Assembly (NCBI GenBank): GCA_963971405.1
Contig: OZ020489.1
Span: 1,674,001-1,738,000, forward strand
Source: Psococerastis gibbosa
Taxonomy: Eukaryota; Arthropoda; Insecta; Psocodea; Psocidae
Length of the DNA: 64,000 nt
Direction: 5' to 3'
Of this stretch, positions 41,353 to 54,916 are shown piece by piece. The notes under the pieces were generated by a model. The model had not been told where the DNA came from. It did no database searches and worked only from the letters and a program-made list of their open reading frames with translations. Numbering within the stretch: position 1 is the first letter of the stretch; every line of letters begins with the position of its first letter. The position numbers and the translations under genes are program-made.

Positions 41353-43435
41353 AACATAATACAATATCACGTTGCTCCTGTAGTCCTGCTTAAACATTTT
41401 TTTTTAATACTGTGCAGGACAGTATCAAGCAATGCGTGCAGCGCATCTGCTGTTGTTGTCATAATTTAGGGAAATGGCATTGACCGGATAATGGACGGTT
41501 CTGTGACAATGTGAAGAGTGAATGAGTGTGTAATAACGGTGATTTGTTAGCTATCTGAGAACGTTACAAACAAGCCTTTCTTTTTAATTAGACAACAGAT
41601 AAGCAAACTTGGCAAAAAGTTTTTAATTCCGTAAAGTGATTGAAGACTAGCTTTGATTCATTTCAGTGATTAGTTGGTGGAAGTTTCCGGAAAAACAAAC
41701 ATTGCTGTTGCTCAAGTAATCCTACTGAGGAGATTTCCTCCAACCAGAACCCGCACCCCGGCCCAGCTTTTCTTCCAATCATTACGAATATTGCCTGCTT
41801 AGGTAGGCTGTTTGTTAACATTTAATTTATTTTCAAACAATTAGCTAGCCTAGATAGTTCATGCCTGAAATCATTGATCACTAATAATATGAAATCCGCA
41901 ATTAAGAAGCCTGAGATGTTAGCTGTAAGACATATTAGGTGTTACGGTACCTTCGCAACTATTAAGTTACCAGCGACAAACTTTGGCAGGATTGCCTACA
42001 TAATCTTTCAGGCATGAATAGGAAGGGAAATTTTTCCGGTCGACAAATGGCTTTGATCTCCAAATGTAGTCAAAATTAGTATGAAATCCACAAAAGTATA
42101 AAGACTACAATACTAAGTACGCCCTTAACAAGTTCCGTTGACTGCAAAAGGATTTTCTTGTGACACTAATGATGTTACCTGGCATTGTTACTCGCAACAA
42201 ATTCTATGTCGCTCCAGTTACACAAATGGCATTCCCATCAAAGCGAAATCAAGTCATAAGTCGCGCGAGGAGTACTCCACTACTAAGCAACGGCGCACCC
42301 CCCAACCTGGTGCGTTCACGCAGTTTCTAGGGTGTCAAACATGCCTCATGTGTAGACAAAAAATCATAGGCATTAATTCTTAATTGCAAGCATTGTCCAA
42401 TAATAATAGAAAAACCATCAATCATTCCGGGGCGAAAGCTGGGGCAATATATGGGGGATGAATCACATAACGGATGGCCCGTGGAAAATACAGCCTATCC
42501 CTCACTACCCACACCGAGAAAAACACCCTCCACAAGCTAAGTATGCAGCCTTTTTCCGAGGAAAATTTAAGAAGGGAATTTCACACACAGGCTAAACATA
42601 AAAGATGTATTGTACTTTGCAGAGGCGTCAATTATAATGTAAGACTGTGTAATTTAATGGAGCTCTGGATGAAAAAGAATTCTTTGGATTAGTTTCAGCG
42701 ACACAAGAATTTGTTGTATCATTGCTGAATATAATATATTTTTCCGGGTTCATTTTAGTTGAATAGGGAGCTGTGAGAATTGTATTTTCGGGGAGAAATC
42801 AAGAGTCTCATTCATGGGCATTTCCGTCTTTTTCCTTTCAACATAAATTTCCCGGGATTTTTGCAAGAAAAATTGGTTTTACCGGAAGCTGAATTTGCAT
42901 TTTTAATGCAGCCCGGTATTGATGGATGGTTTGTTCGACAACAATATTAAGGTGTGTATTGTTGGGAGTTTCACCGAAATGCTGGTTCTTTGACTTTGGT
43001 GGCGAATCTTAAGCATTGCTCATTTAGTTGAGGATAGGTATATTTATCTATGTTACAACTGGTAGAGTATTTTCTAACGTATTATGAACGTAGCAAATGT
43101 TTAGTAGAGTACTTTGTGTATGTACTACAGTCAAATGTTTCTAAAAATGAATTGCCGAATTATAATTATTTATCCTAGGATACGAGTTACGAAATATTCA
43201 ATTTGAATCCAGCCGATTGATGAATCGACCATTTACTGTGGGCTGAACGATGGCTGAGCCAGGCCTGAGCTGCATGCCATTAGCGGGGCGCCTAGCTGCC
43301 CTAGTCTTCGGCCAAGCAGTGGGGCAGGCTTGCCACAGACGACCGAGGATGAGTATGTGACGTGGCAACAAGTAATAAAGTATACTCTACAGTGCTCATT
43401 ACATTGCTTATATGCGATTAACCTTTTTTTTTTTT
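41353..43435. other. 5' intron of Ten-m, no gene seen
   Basis: About 2 kb with frames of at most 81 codons that show no recognisable motif. No clear Ten-m exon, transposase or RNA was found. Confidence 0.5.
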
Positions 43436-43640
43436 AAAAAAAAAGTCTCGGTGAAAATGGAGACCAAGCCCGTGGATACGGTGTTAATACAGGTTTACGT
43501 GCCCACGTCCCCATGACAATGACATTGAGATACTATATGAAAGCATTTAGGAACTAATGAGAAAATGAACTGAAAGATGGTGATGTTCTAGAACTTGATA
43601 GGACTTGCTGAAAGGAACAATGATGAAGTACAGGTTTGGT
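43436..43640 (+). mobile_element. LINE endonuclease remnant
   Basis: The plus strand reads METKPVDTVLIQVYVPTSP, then after a frameshift IEILYESI. The D-T-V-x-IQVY-PTS motif is the same endonuclease region seen at 1.4 kb on the other strand. Multiple stops follow. Dead fragment. Confidence 0.6.
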
Positions 43641-44299
43641 GAAACGATAGAATACAAGCGGCAGATCTAGTTATAATATATATATTTTATTATTTTATTT
43701 TTTTAACTTAATAGAACCCACCTACGACCACTCACTCATCAATAACTGCGAGGGCGCAGCCCGAGCTGCCGCTCGACAAATGGTCTTAAAAGATAGATAG
43801 GACTAAGTCGAGTGGGGGAAAAATAGAATCATCCCAATCGGGCCAAAATTGGCCCAGTTATGACATTTTTCCCAAACCCCTGCAAAATTGCCAAAAAAGT
43901 GCCAATTTTACATTGGTTTTCCTATGCTGCGGAAAACGCAATAACAAAAAATTGAGATCCGCTGCGGCCAAAATGGCGACGTAGCGCTATTCCCTTAACC
44001 TTTCCCCAACTTTCCTCCCAGGTCTCATACCTATGTAAAATCTGACGGCTTCCAGATAATTAGCAAAGTGAAAAAGGGCAAAAATGCGAAAAAATGCCCG
44101 TTTTCGACGAAAAAACGCGTTTTTTGGGGACGATTTTCGCGGGAAAAACATTGATTCAAAAAATTTAAAACCACTTTGCTACTTTCCACTATCCTTGCTC
44201 TTTACAACTGTGTAAGTTATATTGCTGTCGGTCTACCAGTTTCCCCACAGCTAGGTATGTAAGGGGGGTGTGCAAGAGGCCTACATGCGGGAAAAGGGT

Positions 44300-47200
44300 A
44301 TACCCTGCTGTGCATGCTTAGACATAAAAAATTCCACAGCCTGCAATTTTTAACCAACATGAATAGTTAATGTGTCCCTAAAGGCACTATAAATAGGGGT
44401 TGCACCAGAGTATACAAGGGGTGGTTCCATCATCCCCCCTCCCCCTTTAAAATCGGGTCAAACACGAAATTTCACGCGATATTCTCAAAATTTTTCCCGT
44501 TTTCGATAATTTCGAAAAATCTACCCTTATTTTAGGGGTGAAAATGTTTTTTAAATTTGCAGTTTTGCATGTTGTTTACTAATGTCAACAAGTTATCAAC
44601 AAATCATCCAATTTAGGTCTACCAGTTCGGGTTGAGTGTGCATATCTTCAATTTTCACAATAAAAATGGCCAATGTTATGCTTCCTATTTCTATGATATG
44701 AATTTTATATGGATAAAATGTATCACACATTATACTACTGTAACGGTTTAATGTACTTAAAGTACGATATCAACATATTTTCCCAATTTAGGAACCCAAA
44801 TTTTCGAATATATGTGTATTATAATGGCATGTTTCATGGCCACTTTCGGTGCTTTACATACTCCATGGATCATGTTGCGTTTAGTGGACGTTTTTATCTT
44901 TTACTATCTTATCTTATACTATATTGTATCTAAAAAGGTCAAATAACCCTATATACATTACGTATTCTTCCAGCTATTTCAATGCCGCCAAGTCATAGAA
45001 AAATGACTATTTTCCTTATTCTCGGCATATTAATTTTTTTGCACCCACAATTACCAGGATTTACCTACTATCTTTTATTATCTTATCATATACTATATGG
45101 TATCTAAAAAGGTCAAATAACCCCATATACATTACGTATTCTTCCCCCTGAAATTTCGGTCGAGACACATAAAAACTCAAAGAATTCTCCCGTTTCTGCA
45201 GTTACAAATATTCCACTGTCTGCAGTTTTCAATACGCGAGGATGTTTAATGTGTCATTGAATGCAGTATGAATGATGCTTTCAGGGGCGTATACAAGCGA
45301 TGTTTTCATCATCCCCCCCCCCTGTAAAATCGGGTCAAACACGAAATTTCCCACTAAATTCCTGAAAATATTCCCGTTCTTGATAATTTCGAAAAATCTA
45401 CCTTCTTTTTCGTGGTAAAAATGTATCGTAAATTTGCAGTTTCGCATGTTGTTTACTAATGTCAACAAACAATCAACAAATCATCCAATTTAGGCCTACC
45501 ATTTTGGGTACATTGTGGATATCATCATGTTTTTATGTTAAAAATGGCTTATGTTTTGCTTCCTATTTCTATAATATGCATTTTATATGAATAAAATGTA
45601 TCAAACATTATACTACTGTACCGGTTTAATGTAATTATCGTACATTATCAACATATTTTCCCAATTTTAGAACCCAAATTTTCGAATACATGTGTATTTT
45701 GATGGCATGTTTCATGTCCACTTTCGGTGCTTTATACATACTCTGTAATATCCAACTTAGGCCAACGGTTATTGTAAGCGGCTTAATTACAAGTTTTAAA
45801 CGATTACAAACACATAACTACTTTCGACCCCCTTCCCCCTGAAAATTCGGTCAAAACACAAAATTTCATGAAAAGGTCGGGGGAATCTCCCGTTCGATTT
45901 TGGTATTTATTTTCTCCGTGGCTTATGTTGTATTTTGTAGATGTTTTTTGCACACATTACATTTTACCATATACTGGAGTAAATCAAAAAAAGTTTAAAA
46001 AACCCCACATACATTACGTATTCTTCAAGCTATTTCAATGCAGCTATGTGGTAGATAAATAAATATTTTCCGGTTTCTCGGCATATTAATTTTTTTTCAC
46101 CACTAAGTCCCAGGAATAACTAACAAATACTATTGCTTAATGTATACTATAGTATCTGTAGCATAGTTAGGCTAATTAAAGCCACCTATACTGCTTTCAA
46201 GACCGTAAAATTAATTAATATTCAATTTCGGTGCATATTGACGAAAAAATATATAAAAAGTATACAGTCTGTAATATCCATCCAACATAAGCCAATGGTT
46301 ACAACTTCATTATAAGCGGCATAAACATAGGTTGGACACGAGTATAAAGACGTAACTTTCAACAACCCCCTTCCCTTTGAAATTCGGTAAAAAAAAAAAA
46401 AAATCAAGAACATTTCGGGGGAATCTCCAGTTCAATTTTGGTATTTCTTGACTCCGTGGGTTATGTTGTAATTTGTTGATGTCGTTGGCATACAATATTT
46501 TAGTTAATACAATAGGCAATCCAAGATGGTCAAATAACCCCACACACAATACGTTGTCTTCCAGCTATTTCAATACCGCCGTATGATAGAATAATAACTA
46601 TTTTCCGAATCTCGGCATATTAACTTTTTTGCACCCTTAAATACCAGAAATTGCTAACAAATACGGTTAATAAATGTTAAGCGAAGTATCGGTAGCAATG
46701 ATGAGTCGTTTCAAGTCACCCGTCTTACTTTCGGACCCGTAAAAATAATTCATATTCAATTTGGGTGTATTAACCCTAATAAATAGACAAAAAATTATAC
46801 GGCCTGCAATAAACAGGTTAAGCCAACAATTATTCGCTCATTATAAGCAGCAAGTATAAAGGTTTGAGACAAATATAAACACATAACATTCATTAACCCC
46901 CTTCCTCCAGAAAATTCGACCAAAACGCAAAATTTCAAGAAAAAGTCAGGGAAATATCTCATTTGATTTAATTTTTTATTTACTCCGTGGTTTATGTTGT
47001 GTTATGTCGATGGTTATATCACACATTATTTTATAAGGTCAAATAGGCCCATATACAATATGTAATCTTCGAGCTATTTCAATGCCGCTACTTAATAGAA
47101 AAATGACTATTTTCCGGTTTCTCGGCAGATTAATTTTTTTGCAGCCATAACAAAAACTATATTGGTTAATGTTTGGCAAAATATCTGTAGCAACGACGAT

Positions 47201-49320
47201 GAGTCATTTTAAGTAATTCTGCATACTTTGAGAACCCTAAAAATAAATAATATTCAATTTAGGTGTATTAACACGAATAAACAGACACAAAATATATTCA
47301 GCCACCCACATTGCGTTTAGTAGACGTTTTTATCTTTTATTATCTTAGCTTATACTATAAGCTAACCAAAAAAGTCAAATAACCCCTAATACACTACGTA
47401 TTCTTCGAGCTATTTCAATTTCAATAGATAAATGACTATTTTCTGTATTCTCGAACATTAATTTTTTTTTGCACCCTTTTTTCCCTAGAATAACCAACGG
47501 AAACTGTTGCTTAATGTTAACTATAGCAATGTCAAACTAATTTAGGCCACCTATTTTGCTTTTCAACCGTAAAAAGTATTAATGTTCAATTTTGGTGTAT
47601 ATAGACGAAAAAAGAGTTAAAAAATGATTCAGCCTGTAATATCCAACTTTGGGCAACACGGTTACTGCCTCATTATAAGCGGCTTAAATACAGGTTTTAA
47701 ACAAATGCAGACATATAACTACTTTCAACCCCCTTCCCCCTGAAAATTCGGTCAAAACACAAAATTTCATGAAAAGGTCGGGGAAATCTTCCGTTTGATT
47801 TTGGTATTTATTTACTCCTTGGCTTATGTTGCATTTTGTAGCTGCATGTTTTTATCACGAATTACTTTAACATGTACTGTATTAAATCAAAATATTTTAA
47901 AAACCCCCACACACAATACGTATGCTTCAAGCTGTTTCAATGCAGCTATGTGATAGATAAATGAATATTTTCCGCTTTCTCGGCAAAATAATTTTTTTTC
48001 ACCACTACGTCCCAGGAGTAACTAACACATACTATTGCTTAATGTATATTATAGTATTTTCAGCAAAGGTAGGCTAATTAAAACCAATAATACTCCTTTT
48101 AAGACCGTAAAATTAATTAATTTTCAATTTCGGTGCATATTGACGAAAAAATTGATATTCAATTCGACAGCCTGCAATTTTCAACCGAAAATAATTTTTT
48201 ATGTCTTATTAGAAGCAGTATTAATTATGGCTTCAAACGAGTATAAACACATATTTTCAAATTCATACCTTCACCCCTAAAACGGGAGTGGAACACAAAG
48301 TGACGCATTTCCGGCAATCCCATTTGAATTGCGTGGGCGGGTTTAAAGCAATTTTTTGATGTAGAAGACCTATCTTAATAATTTAAATTATACCCATGTC
48401 TTCGTCCATTCTTCCTCTTTCATGGCATGATATGCCTTTTGATAATCAAGCAAGTGTTTTTGGCTTTGAGGGTGTAAAACGCCAGGGGGTGCGCACGATT
48501 TTCCTCAAGAAAGGCCTCTTTCGGCCGCGTTATTGTCTACCTATACATAAAAAATTAAAATTACTTAAAGGCTTATACGGGCTTTTTCACGTTTCTTTCC
48601 CTTTCCAGCCATATATCATTTAAGTTAATTAGTTAATTAAATTTAAGTTAATTTAGGCGTTGTCACGTTAAACTATCGTCCGTAAACCGCCTTTACAACC
48701 GACTTAGAGACAACCAATTTTTTTTCATCCTTAAATACTGAGAATTGCTATCAAAAACTGTTTAAAGTAGCACACCCCCTAACCCCTTAAAATTTGGTCC
48801 AAACACAAAAGTTAAAGGAAAAGTCGGGGAAATATCCCATTTCATTTCAATTTTTATTTACCCGTGGTTTATGTTGTGTAATGTAGATTTATATGACATA
48901 ATATTTTATTTCATACCGTAGGGTATCTAAAAAATCAAATCGGCGCGTTTTACAATATCTATTCTTAGTGCTGTTTCAATGCAGCAAATGAGATATTTTC
49001 CATATTTTTTACATACGGAATTATAATTTTTTCAACCATTTCATCCCAGGATACTGCTTTTGAAAGCTTGGCATACTATCATTGGCATTGCTAAGAATTC
49101 TATAGCAACCTGTATTGGTGTCATGACTGTAAAATTAATTAATATCCAATTAGGTTTAATAAGACCGAAAAACAGATGAAAAACAATTCCACAGCCTAAA
49201 ATTTGTAATGGACATGAATGGCTTACATGTCCATAAAAGCAATTGAAATGAGGGTTTGAAACGAGTATTTAAAATTTTTTCCAACATCCACCCTCTTCCC
49301 TCTCACAAACTCGCCTTTTT
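44300..49320. repeat. Degenerate tandem array, period about 525 bp
   Basis: Two anchors recur through 5 kb. TTTCTCGGCATATTAATTTT occurs at about 45010, 46060, 46600, 47110, 47440, 47965 and (decayed) 49000. A GGTCAAAACACAAAATTTC-like stretch occurs at about 44450, 45330, 45841, 46380, 46915, 47740 and 48788. Spacings are about 525 bp or twice that, with one shortened unit. Units also share ACCCCCTTCCC, TACTCCGTGGTTTATGTTG and ACATTACGTATTCTTC. Units are diverged and there is no coding frame. Old satellite-like array in the Ten-m 5' intron. Confidence 0.75.
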
Positions 49321-49439
49321 TCCATTCCTCTTCCTTCTTTAATTCTTAACTATCGTTCCATTCATGTTAGCATGATGTGTGATGCCTCATTGGACAGCTC
49401 TCTACTCGACGATTGATTTGACATCCATGACACCCCACA

Positions 49440-49870
49440 ATACATAATTTACAGAAGCAGTGACGGCGAGGCCCGAAGGGCCGAGCTGCGTTTGGTCCGA
49501 GTTTCCTACGGTTCTCCTCCGTATTTAAGTAAACTTTCACTGCGTTCCATCTTCACCCCCATGTAATTTCTTAGTAAAAAGTGGCAACTATAGCCAATAA
49601 CCGTCCTCCCCCCCCCCCAAACACGCCTTTTTCAATTCTTCTTCCTTCTTTAACTCATAACTCCCGTACCATTCATGATACAATCGTGTGTGATAGCTCA
49701 TTGGAAAGCTCTCGACGCGAGGATTCATTTGACCCATGAGGATACCCACCATGATCAGTGCTCATGAGCAGTGACCGCGAGGCCGAAGGCCGAGCTGCCG
49801 CCCGCGGCAGGCGCAAGTGTAGGAGCCATGTGGGGCCCGTAGGGCCCCTGTGGCGGAGACACTTGTAATA
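49440..49870. repeat. GC-rich dispersed repeat with GGCCCGAAGGGCC hairpin
   Basis: CAGTGACGGCGAGGCCCGAA followed by GGGCCGAGCTGC at about 49458 recurs as CAGTGACCGCGAGGCCGAAG at 49771, with a weaker relative at about 43745 (CGCAGCCCGAGCTGCCGC). Each has a short palindrome around GAAG. The sequence before each (TCATTGGAAAGCTCTCGACG) is also repeated. Confidence 0.6.
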
Positions 49871-50243
49871 TATAATATAGGCCACAGGCACGGAAGGAAT
49901 GGATTACAGAGGAAATACTGGACTTATAAAGGGCAAAAGCCAAAAAGGACAATTCTGCGGCAAATCTGTATAGAAAAAAGGGTCAATGAGCTAATACTGA
50001 TGGGACTAGTAGTAGTACAGTAATTTGCTAATAATTATTCTCTGGGGGCATAAAGTTAACAGGGTGTTTTAATTATCATTAAGGTGAATTAAGTGTAAGC
50101 AATTGCGTGATGACTGGCACTGCAAATTACACACGCACCCGTCATACCCGTGTTTTTTCGCCCGGCACACCACGCAGCTCTATTTTTTAAACACTAAAAA
50201 CATCACTGTTGTTAACCTAAAAATTGTTCATTTACACGTTCTC

Positions 50244-51020
50244 AATTTTTATTTTCCTATTTAAACGTAGTTCGAGATTTCAGGAGATTTACACGTTTTG
50301 TGGTCCCAACAACTGAAAAACATTGTTCTTACAAAATATCTGTATAGTATGTCTGGCTGTCCGTCGATTGGTATGAAAATTGACACACGAAAGACACTCG
50401 TATAAGTTCACAAAAATCATGCCTGGAACAATTCTTTTCATTTTGCGCTAACTCAAGTTTGGGAGGTTTTACCCTCAAAAACTCCAAAAATACAGTTAAA
50501 CTATTTTTCCTGAAAAGATGGCTCCCTTGGTTTCATTTTTCTTGGTTTCCTTTATATTCACAAAATATTGTAGTTGTTATTAATGTAAACAAAACGCAAA
50601 AGGCTTGCCTCTTAATAGTTTGGTTCAGGGCGCAAAAAAAACTCAGTTTTCATGAAAAATTACAGTACTCAAAGAATCATTTTTCTGTGGAACCTTTCCA
50701 TCGATGCTTTCTAACTTGTTTTAGGTGATAAATATGGAACCAAACCGAATAGGTTCGTTCCCATGGAAAGTTTTGGTTGTGAATAAAATATCATGTCCCT
50801 AATAACACATTGCATACCACTATTGCTGTGATTAAAGAGATTGATATGCCCATTCACTCAATTCAGTGCTTTTGGATAGGGAAAGTCGAGGCAACCGAAT
50901 TTGAACCTTAGGACAATTGTTTACTATGAAACTACTCATGTTATCCATCTCGGTACACATACTAATTCATAAATAGGAAAGCATGTACGGGTTCACTCGT
51001 ACCGGTTCTTTTGATATGGG
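50244..51020. repeat. 'GCTTTCC' repeat family, copy B (diverged)
   Basis: It matches copy A in order (GATTTCAGGAGATTTACACG, TTTCCATCGATGCTTTCT, AGGAAAGCATGTACGGGTTC, CTCGTACCGGTTCTTTT) but lacks the poly-C tract and CRE palindrome and starts inside the 5' end. Non-coding. Confidence 0.65.
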
Positions 51021-52940
51021 ATAAATAATTAAAAATACAGGCAATATACTAGGTTGTGTAGTTGTGCTGTATGACAGAGCAATTCCGCCCTTTTACCTCA
51101 GCTGAAAAAATGAATTTTACTTGCATCTAAACCCTTGTTAAATGAACCAGATTGCAATATAATAAATTAAGGTGACTGACCATCAGGTGAACAAATTTTT
51201 CTCTTCCTACGTTTTATCCAATCCCAAAGCATGAACTAACCATTGCATGGGAATGATTGTCGCTTACATTTTCGACGCATGGTCGCAACCTAAGTTGACT
51301 TGCCTAGCTGTTGCAGGCTTCCATCGATCTGAGTTTTTTCCCACGCACGATGTGCCCCTCCTTCCAAATGAGTTATTCCCCGTGAAAACTGCTTGGTCCG
51401 CACTTTTGAACCCCCATTAATGTCAGCCTTGTCACCCCCCTCCTTTTCATCGAAAAAGTAGCTTACGTATACAAGTGACAATAAGGCAAATGTTATATTG
51501 ACAGTGTTGCCCATAAGTTGAGGTCAGCCTGCAGAAGACGTGATCAAGTCTGCTGTGAAATTGTGAGGCGTTTTTCCATTCGGGACGTAACGCGATTTAT
51601 TTCTCATCAAGTTTCCAATATCGGAAAGCTGCCGGGAAATTTAGCAGTCTTTTTCCACCTATCTACTTGTTACTTACTCTTTGAGCCCAAATAAGGCCTC
51701 AGTAGTTTCAGCTCCGGTAAATACTATACTTCCTACTACTACCATCAAGCAAACCTATATACTTTACTTTCTTCCACGCATATAATACAACACATTATGA
51801 AACATCAAGTATTAAGAATGGTCATAAGGAAAATCGGAGAAATGTGGGTTGGTCACTTTTAAAGAAATTTCTAATTTTTTGTTAATAAAAGTTTCGATGG
51901 CCCCTAGGGCAAATTGCAGCATGATTGGATCTTATTTTTATTGGGTCAATAGTGAACATACCATACATCGTTACATTATCATGCATGCTCATCTCATTAC
52001 TGGGCTAAGTTATACCTGCTCATAAAGTAATTCATTCAGTAAAGGCATTAAATTTTATTTATTATTATTATTTATTTTTATAGTTACTAACCAAAATTTC
52101 TTTGAAGGTTCATTGTCATGGCATTTTGACAATTTATTGGTGACACAATTACAATTACAATTATTGTAAAGAGGGAATAAATTGTGCAAATTTTGAACAA
52201 TTATTGCAGGGAGTGTCAATCAAACTCACACTAATATTTACTTTCGACAGACGTCGCTGTCGTCTGCCAAAGTTTTCTGCTGGCAACTGCAAACATGTCT
52301 GACATCCCAGTATCTGTTTTTATTTTGAACTGACAAAGATACGAAGACGATATATACAAAGATTAATTTTGTTGCTTTATTTCATTTAGTTCATAAGCCA
52401 GATCCGTCGGTATAATAGAATTACAAAAGTGGTGGAACAAATTTTCAATCCAAACCATTCTAATAACAATAACGGTAGCTTATGTAGCTGTAATGTCGGT
52501 TTTACAAGTAATTTGAGGACACCGCGCTCCCTCCATGCCTCATTATTTCTAATAAACCTGTTATAATGACAAGAAGATGATTCACAAAGTGGTCGTTACG
52601 AAAAATGAATTACAAAAGAAAATATTTTCGAATGAGTGGACTTCAATAGACGAAGAAATCGGAAGAGTTTAGCCGTCTGTGTGGATTGGATTTGAATTAT
52701 TGCAAAAAGTAATGGGAGGGGTGGAGGCATGGGGTGTAGTTGTAATAAAAGGGCGCCGCCTCGACTTCATTAAATGTCGCAACTGTGTCAAAGTCTGCTG
52801 GGGGCGGCTGCCACCACGTGGGGGGGTTACTGTAGTCAAGTAATTAGTGCAATGTTCCATAATTATGAAAGCATCTTATTCAGTGCCTACAGTATGCTTT
52901 AAATGTGCCTACTCATGTACATATACTTTAACGTACATTA
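51021..52940. other. 5' intron of Ten-m, no gene seen
   Basis: AT-rich sequence with no recognisable frame. One 74-codon minus-strand frame at 51.3-51.5 kb has no motif or splice context. Confidence 0.5.
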
Positions 52941-52949
52941 GATGAAGAC

Positions 52950-53185
52950 GTTGGCAGCTAACTAAACTTTGTAATACTCGACCAATGCAACTGAGTTACA
53001 GCTAGTCCTCTCATACCCTCAGCTAGGGTTTCCTGCCTTACATGCCATCCGTAAAACATGATGGGAAGACAATATAGCAAGAGTGGGAGTCGAACCAGTT
53101 ACCTTTCGGTGGAAAGTTTTTCACGTACAATTCCCGGCAACAATTTTCCTAGTGCTTTACTTTGGTATAGCCTACAATAAAGCAA
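52950..53185 (-). mobile_element. Possible tRNA-related SINE
   Basis: On the minus strand GGTTCGACTCCC (about 53089-53100) is a perfect Pol III B box. The part after it (TATGAGAGGACTAGCTGTAA, CTCAGTTGCATTGGTCGAG) looks like a SINE body. A clear A box was not found upstream, so this is tentative. Confidence 0.35.
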
Positions 53186-54395
53186 TTAAAGAGCCAAAGT
53201 GTGGTAGTTTTGAGTATAACTCCGCTCAAATAGTTAGGGACTAGTGGCATGATGGATGCGTTAAGTTGTGCACCCAACTTAACGCAAATCCCAAGACAAT
53301 TTATCCTGCTTTACTTGGGTGCAAGTTTGTACCCCTTCCAGCAGCAGACACTAATAGTCGTAAGCTTGTAAGCTGCGGCTCGAATTTAAATTACGTGCAG
53401 TGTGACCAGCGCTATAGCTAAGGGCAATGTTATTATAACAATCGTGCTCAGGATACTTGCAATGAAGAAATTGCAAAAATATTGGCCATCCCTGGAAAGT
53501 ATATCCCGACGATTATCGTAGTCTGCTGGAAAATTGACCCTGTCCCCATTGTGCAATGTAGCCTTTTATATATTTTTCTGCTTGATTAAAAAAATGCGTG
53601 TAGGTTCATATCAAATTCATTACTAATTTTTACACGAGTTGTCCGAGTGACGGTTGGGGTGGGAATATCAAAAAATGTTGGACGGATTTGGGCTTCCATA
53701 TGAAATAATTTATCTTAAAGGTTCCTAACAATGCCGGTCAGAGCAACCTTGTAAATACTGTTATGACTTCAACATTATATGGTCCATCTAATGTCAAAGT
53801 AACCGCGAGAAAACTATGATATAATGCTATGTGGGGGGGGGGGGGGGCGCGCGCAGATGTTGCCGGCAAGGGTTGTGTGATGGAGTGCGAGGGCCACCCT
53901 TAATTTCGCATACCGAGCATTTCATTTTTCAGATGCAACCTAATATCTTGTAATTGACTGAAATCCAATTTGAAAAATTGCAGGGTGCCCACCCCGCCAA
54001 ACATTAGCGGTGGGTACGACTGCAAACAGAAATTCATTACGCACGACACTTGCTCCGTACTGAATTAATTGGTGGGTAGGGGTGTGAGTCAGCATTTTAC
54101 TGAGCGAGATTTCGGTTTGGTATGGTACAGTAACTGGAGACACTGGGCCGCGGTGAAGGCACAACGATTCTTCGAGGAGTCTCATCAGCAGTGAGGCCAA
54201 CCGTTAAGATATTATTATTCAGTCGAGGCAACTTGCGGTAATGTGGGAAAAGTCAGGAAAATTACAATCGAAATGAAGAGGTTCAACATTTCTATTATAT
54301 TTTTAATTCATTTATTTCAATTCTGTATCTTCCCTGCTGATATAACTTTTTAACAGGTAATAGAGAACACCCCCAACATATTTACGGCGAATGAA
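53186..54395. other. 5' intron of Ten-m, no gene seen
   Basis: It contains a G run of about 14 near 53833 and a frame of 86 codons (minus, 53940-54200) without recognisable motifs. Confidence 0.45.
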
Positions 54396-54916
54396 CTGAC
54401 GTATCAAACGAAAATAAAAACCAACTAAATTCGCCATTTTGTTTTAAGATGGCGGCAGGGTAAAACCTTAAAAAATTCATATCTCAGTTAATATTTTATG
54501 GGCGCGAAAAAATGTGACTGAAAGGCCTCATTATTATCTACGATAATAGTAATAAACACTTTTTAAGACAAATCTACAATATTTTCTAGGCGTCCAGTGA
54601 TATAGTGAAAATGTTATACCTAAGCAAAAGTTTATAGTCGTCTACATTTTGGTTCAAAATACAGGAACACAGGAGTGTTATGATGTGTTCGGGAAAAGAA
54701 TGGAGTCAATAGAAAACATAATTTTCCGTTAGAGGCATATTTATTTTTAATTACATATTGTACGTAGCAGAGATAGAGGAAAAGCGGTGTCGGACTGTTG
54801 GAGTTAGTGTGAAATGTGTTCATTAATATAAAAACATTTATAAGGGAGAAGAAACGAAGTAAAAGAAGCATCAACTTTCTTTACACCTGATCGGCCAGTG
54901 CCGAAAGGGATTTTTT
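54396..54916 (-). repeat. Inverted copy of the 'GGCTCTGGCCGAT' repeat
   Basis: Read on the minus strand it begins AAATCCCTTTCGGCACTGGC and GATCAGGTGTAAAG, and further on has ATTATCGTAGATAATAATGA and TTAACTGAGATATGAATTT, as at 6.64-6.72 kb. It ends near a GCCGCCATCTTAAAAC stretch. No coding frame. Confidence 0.65.

Noticed and set aside
53826-53842. G run near GCGCGC as a promoter-like CpG element
   Set aside because: A lone homopolymer in repeat-rich sequence; no initiator or downstream exon.
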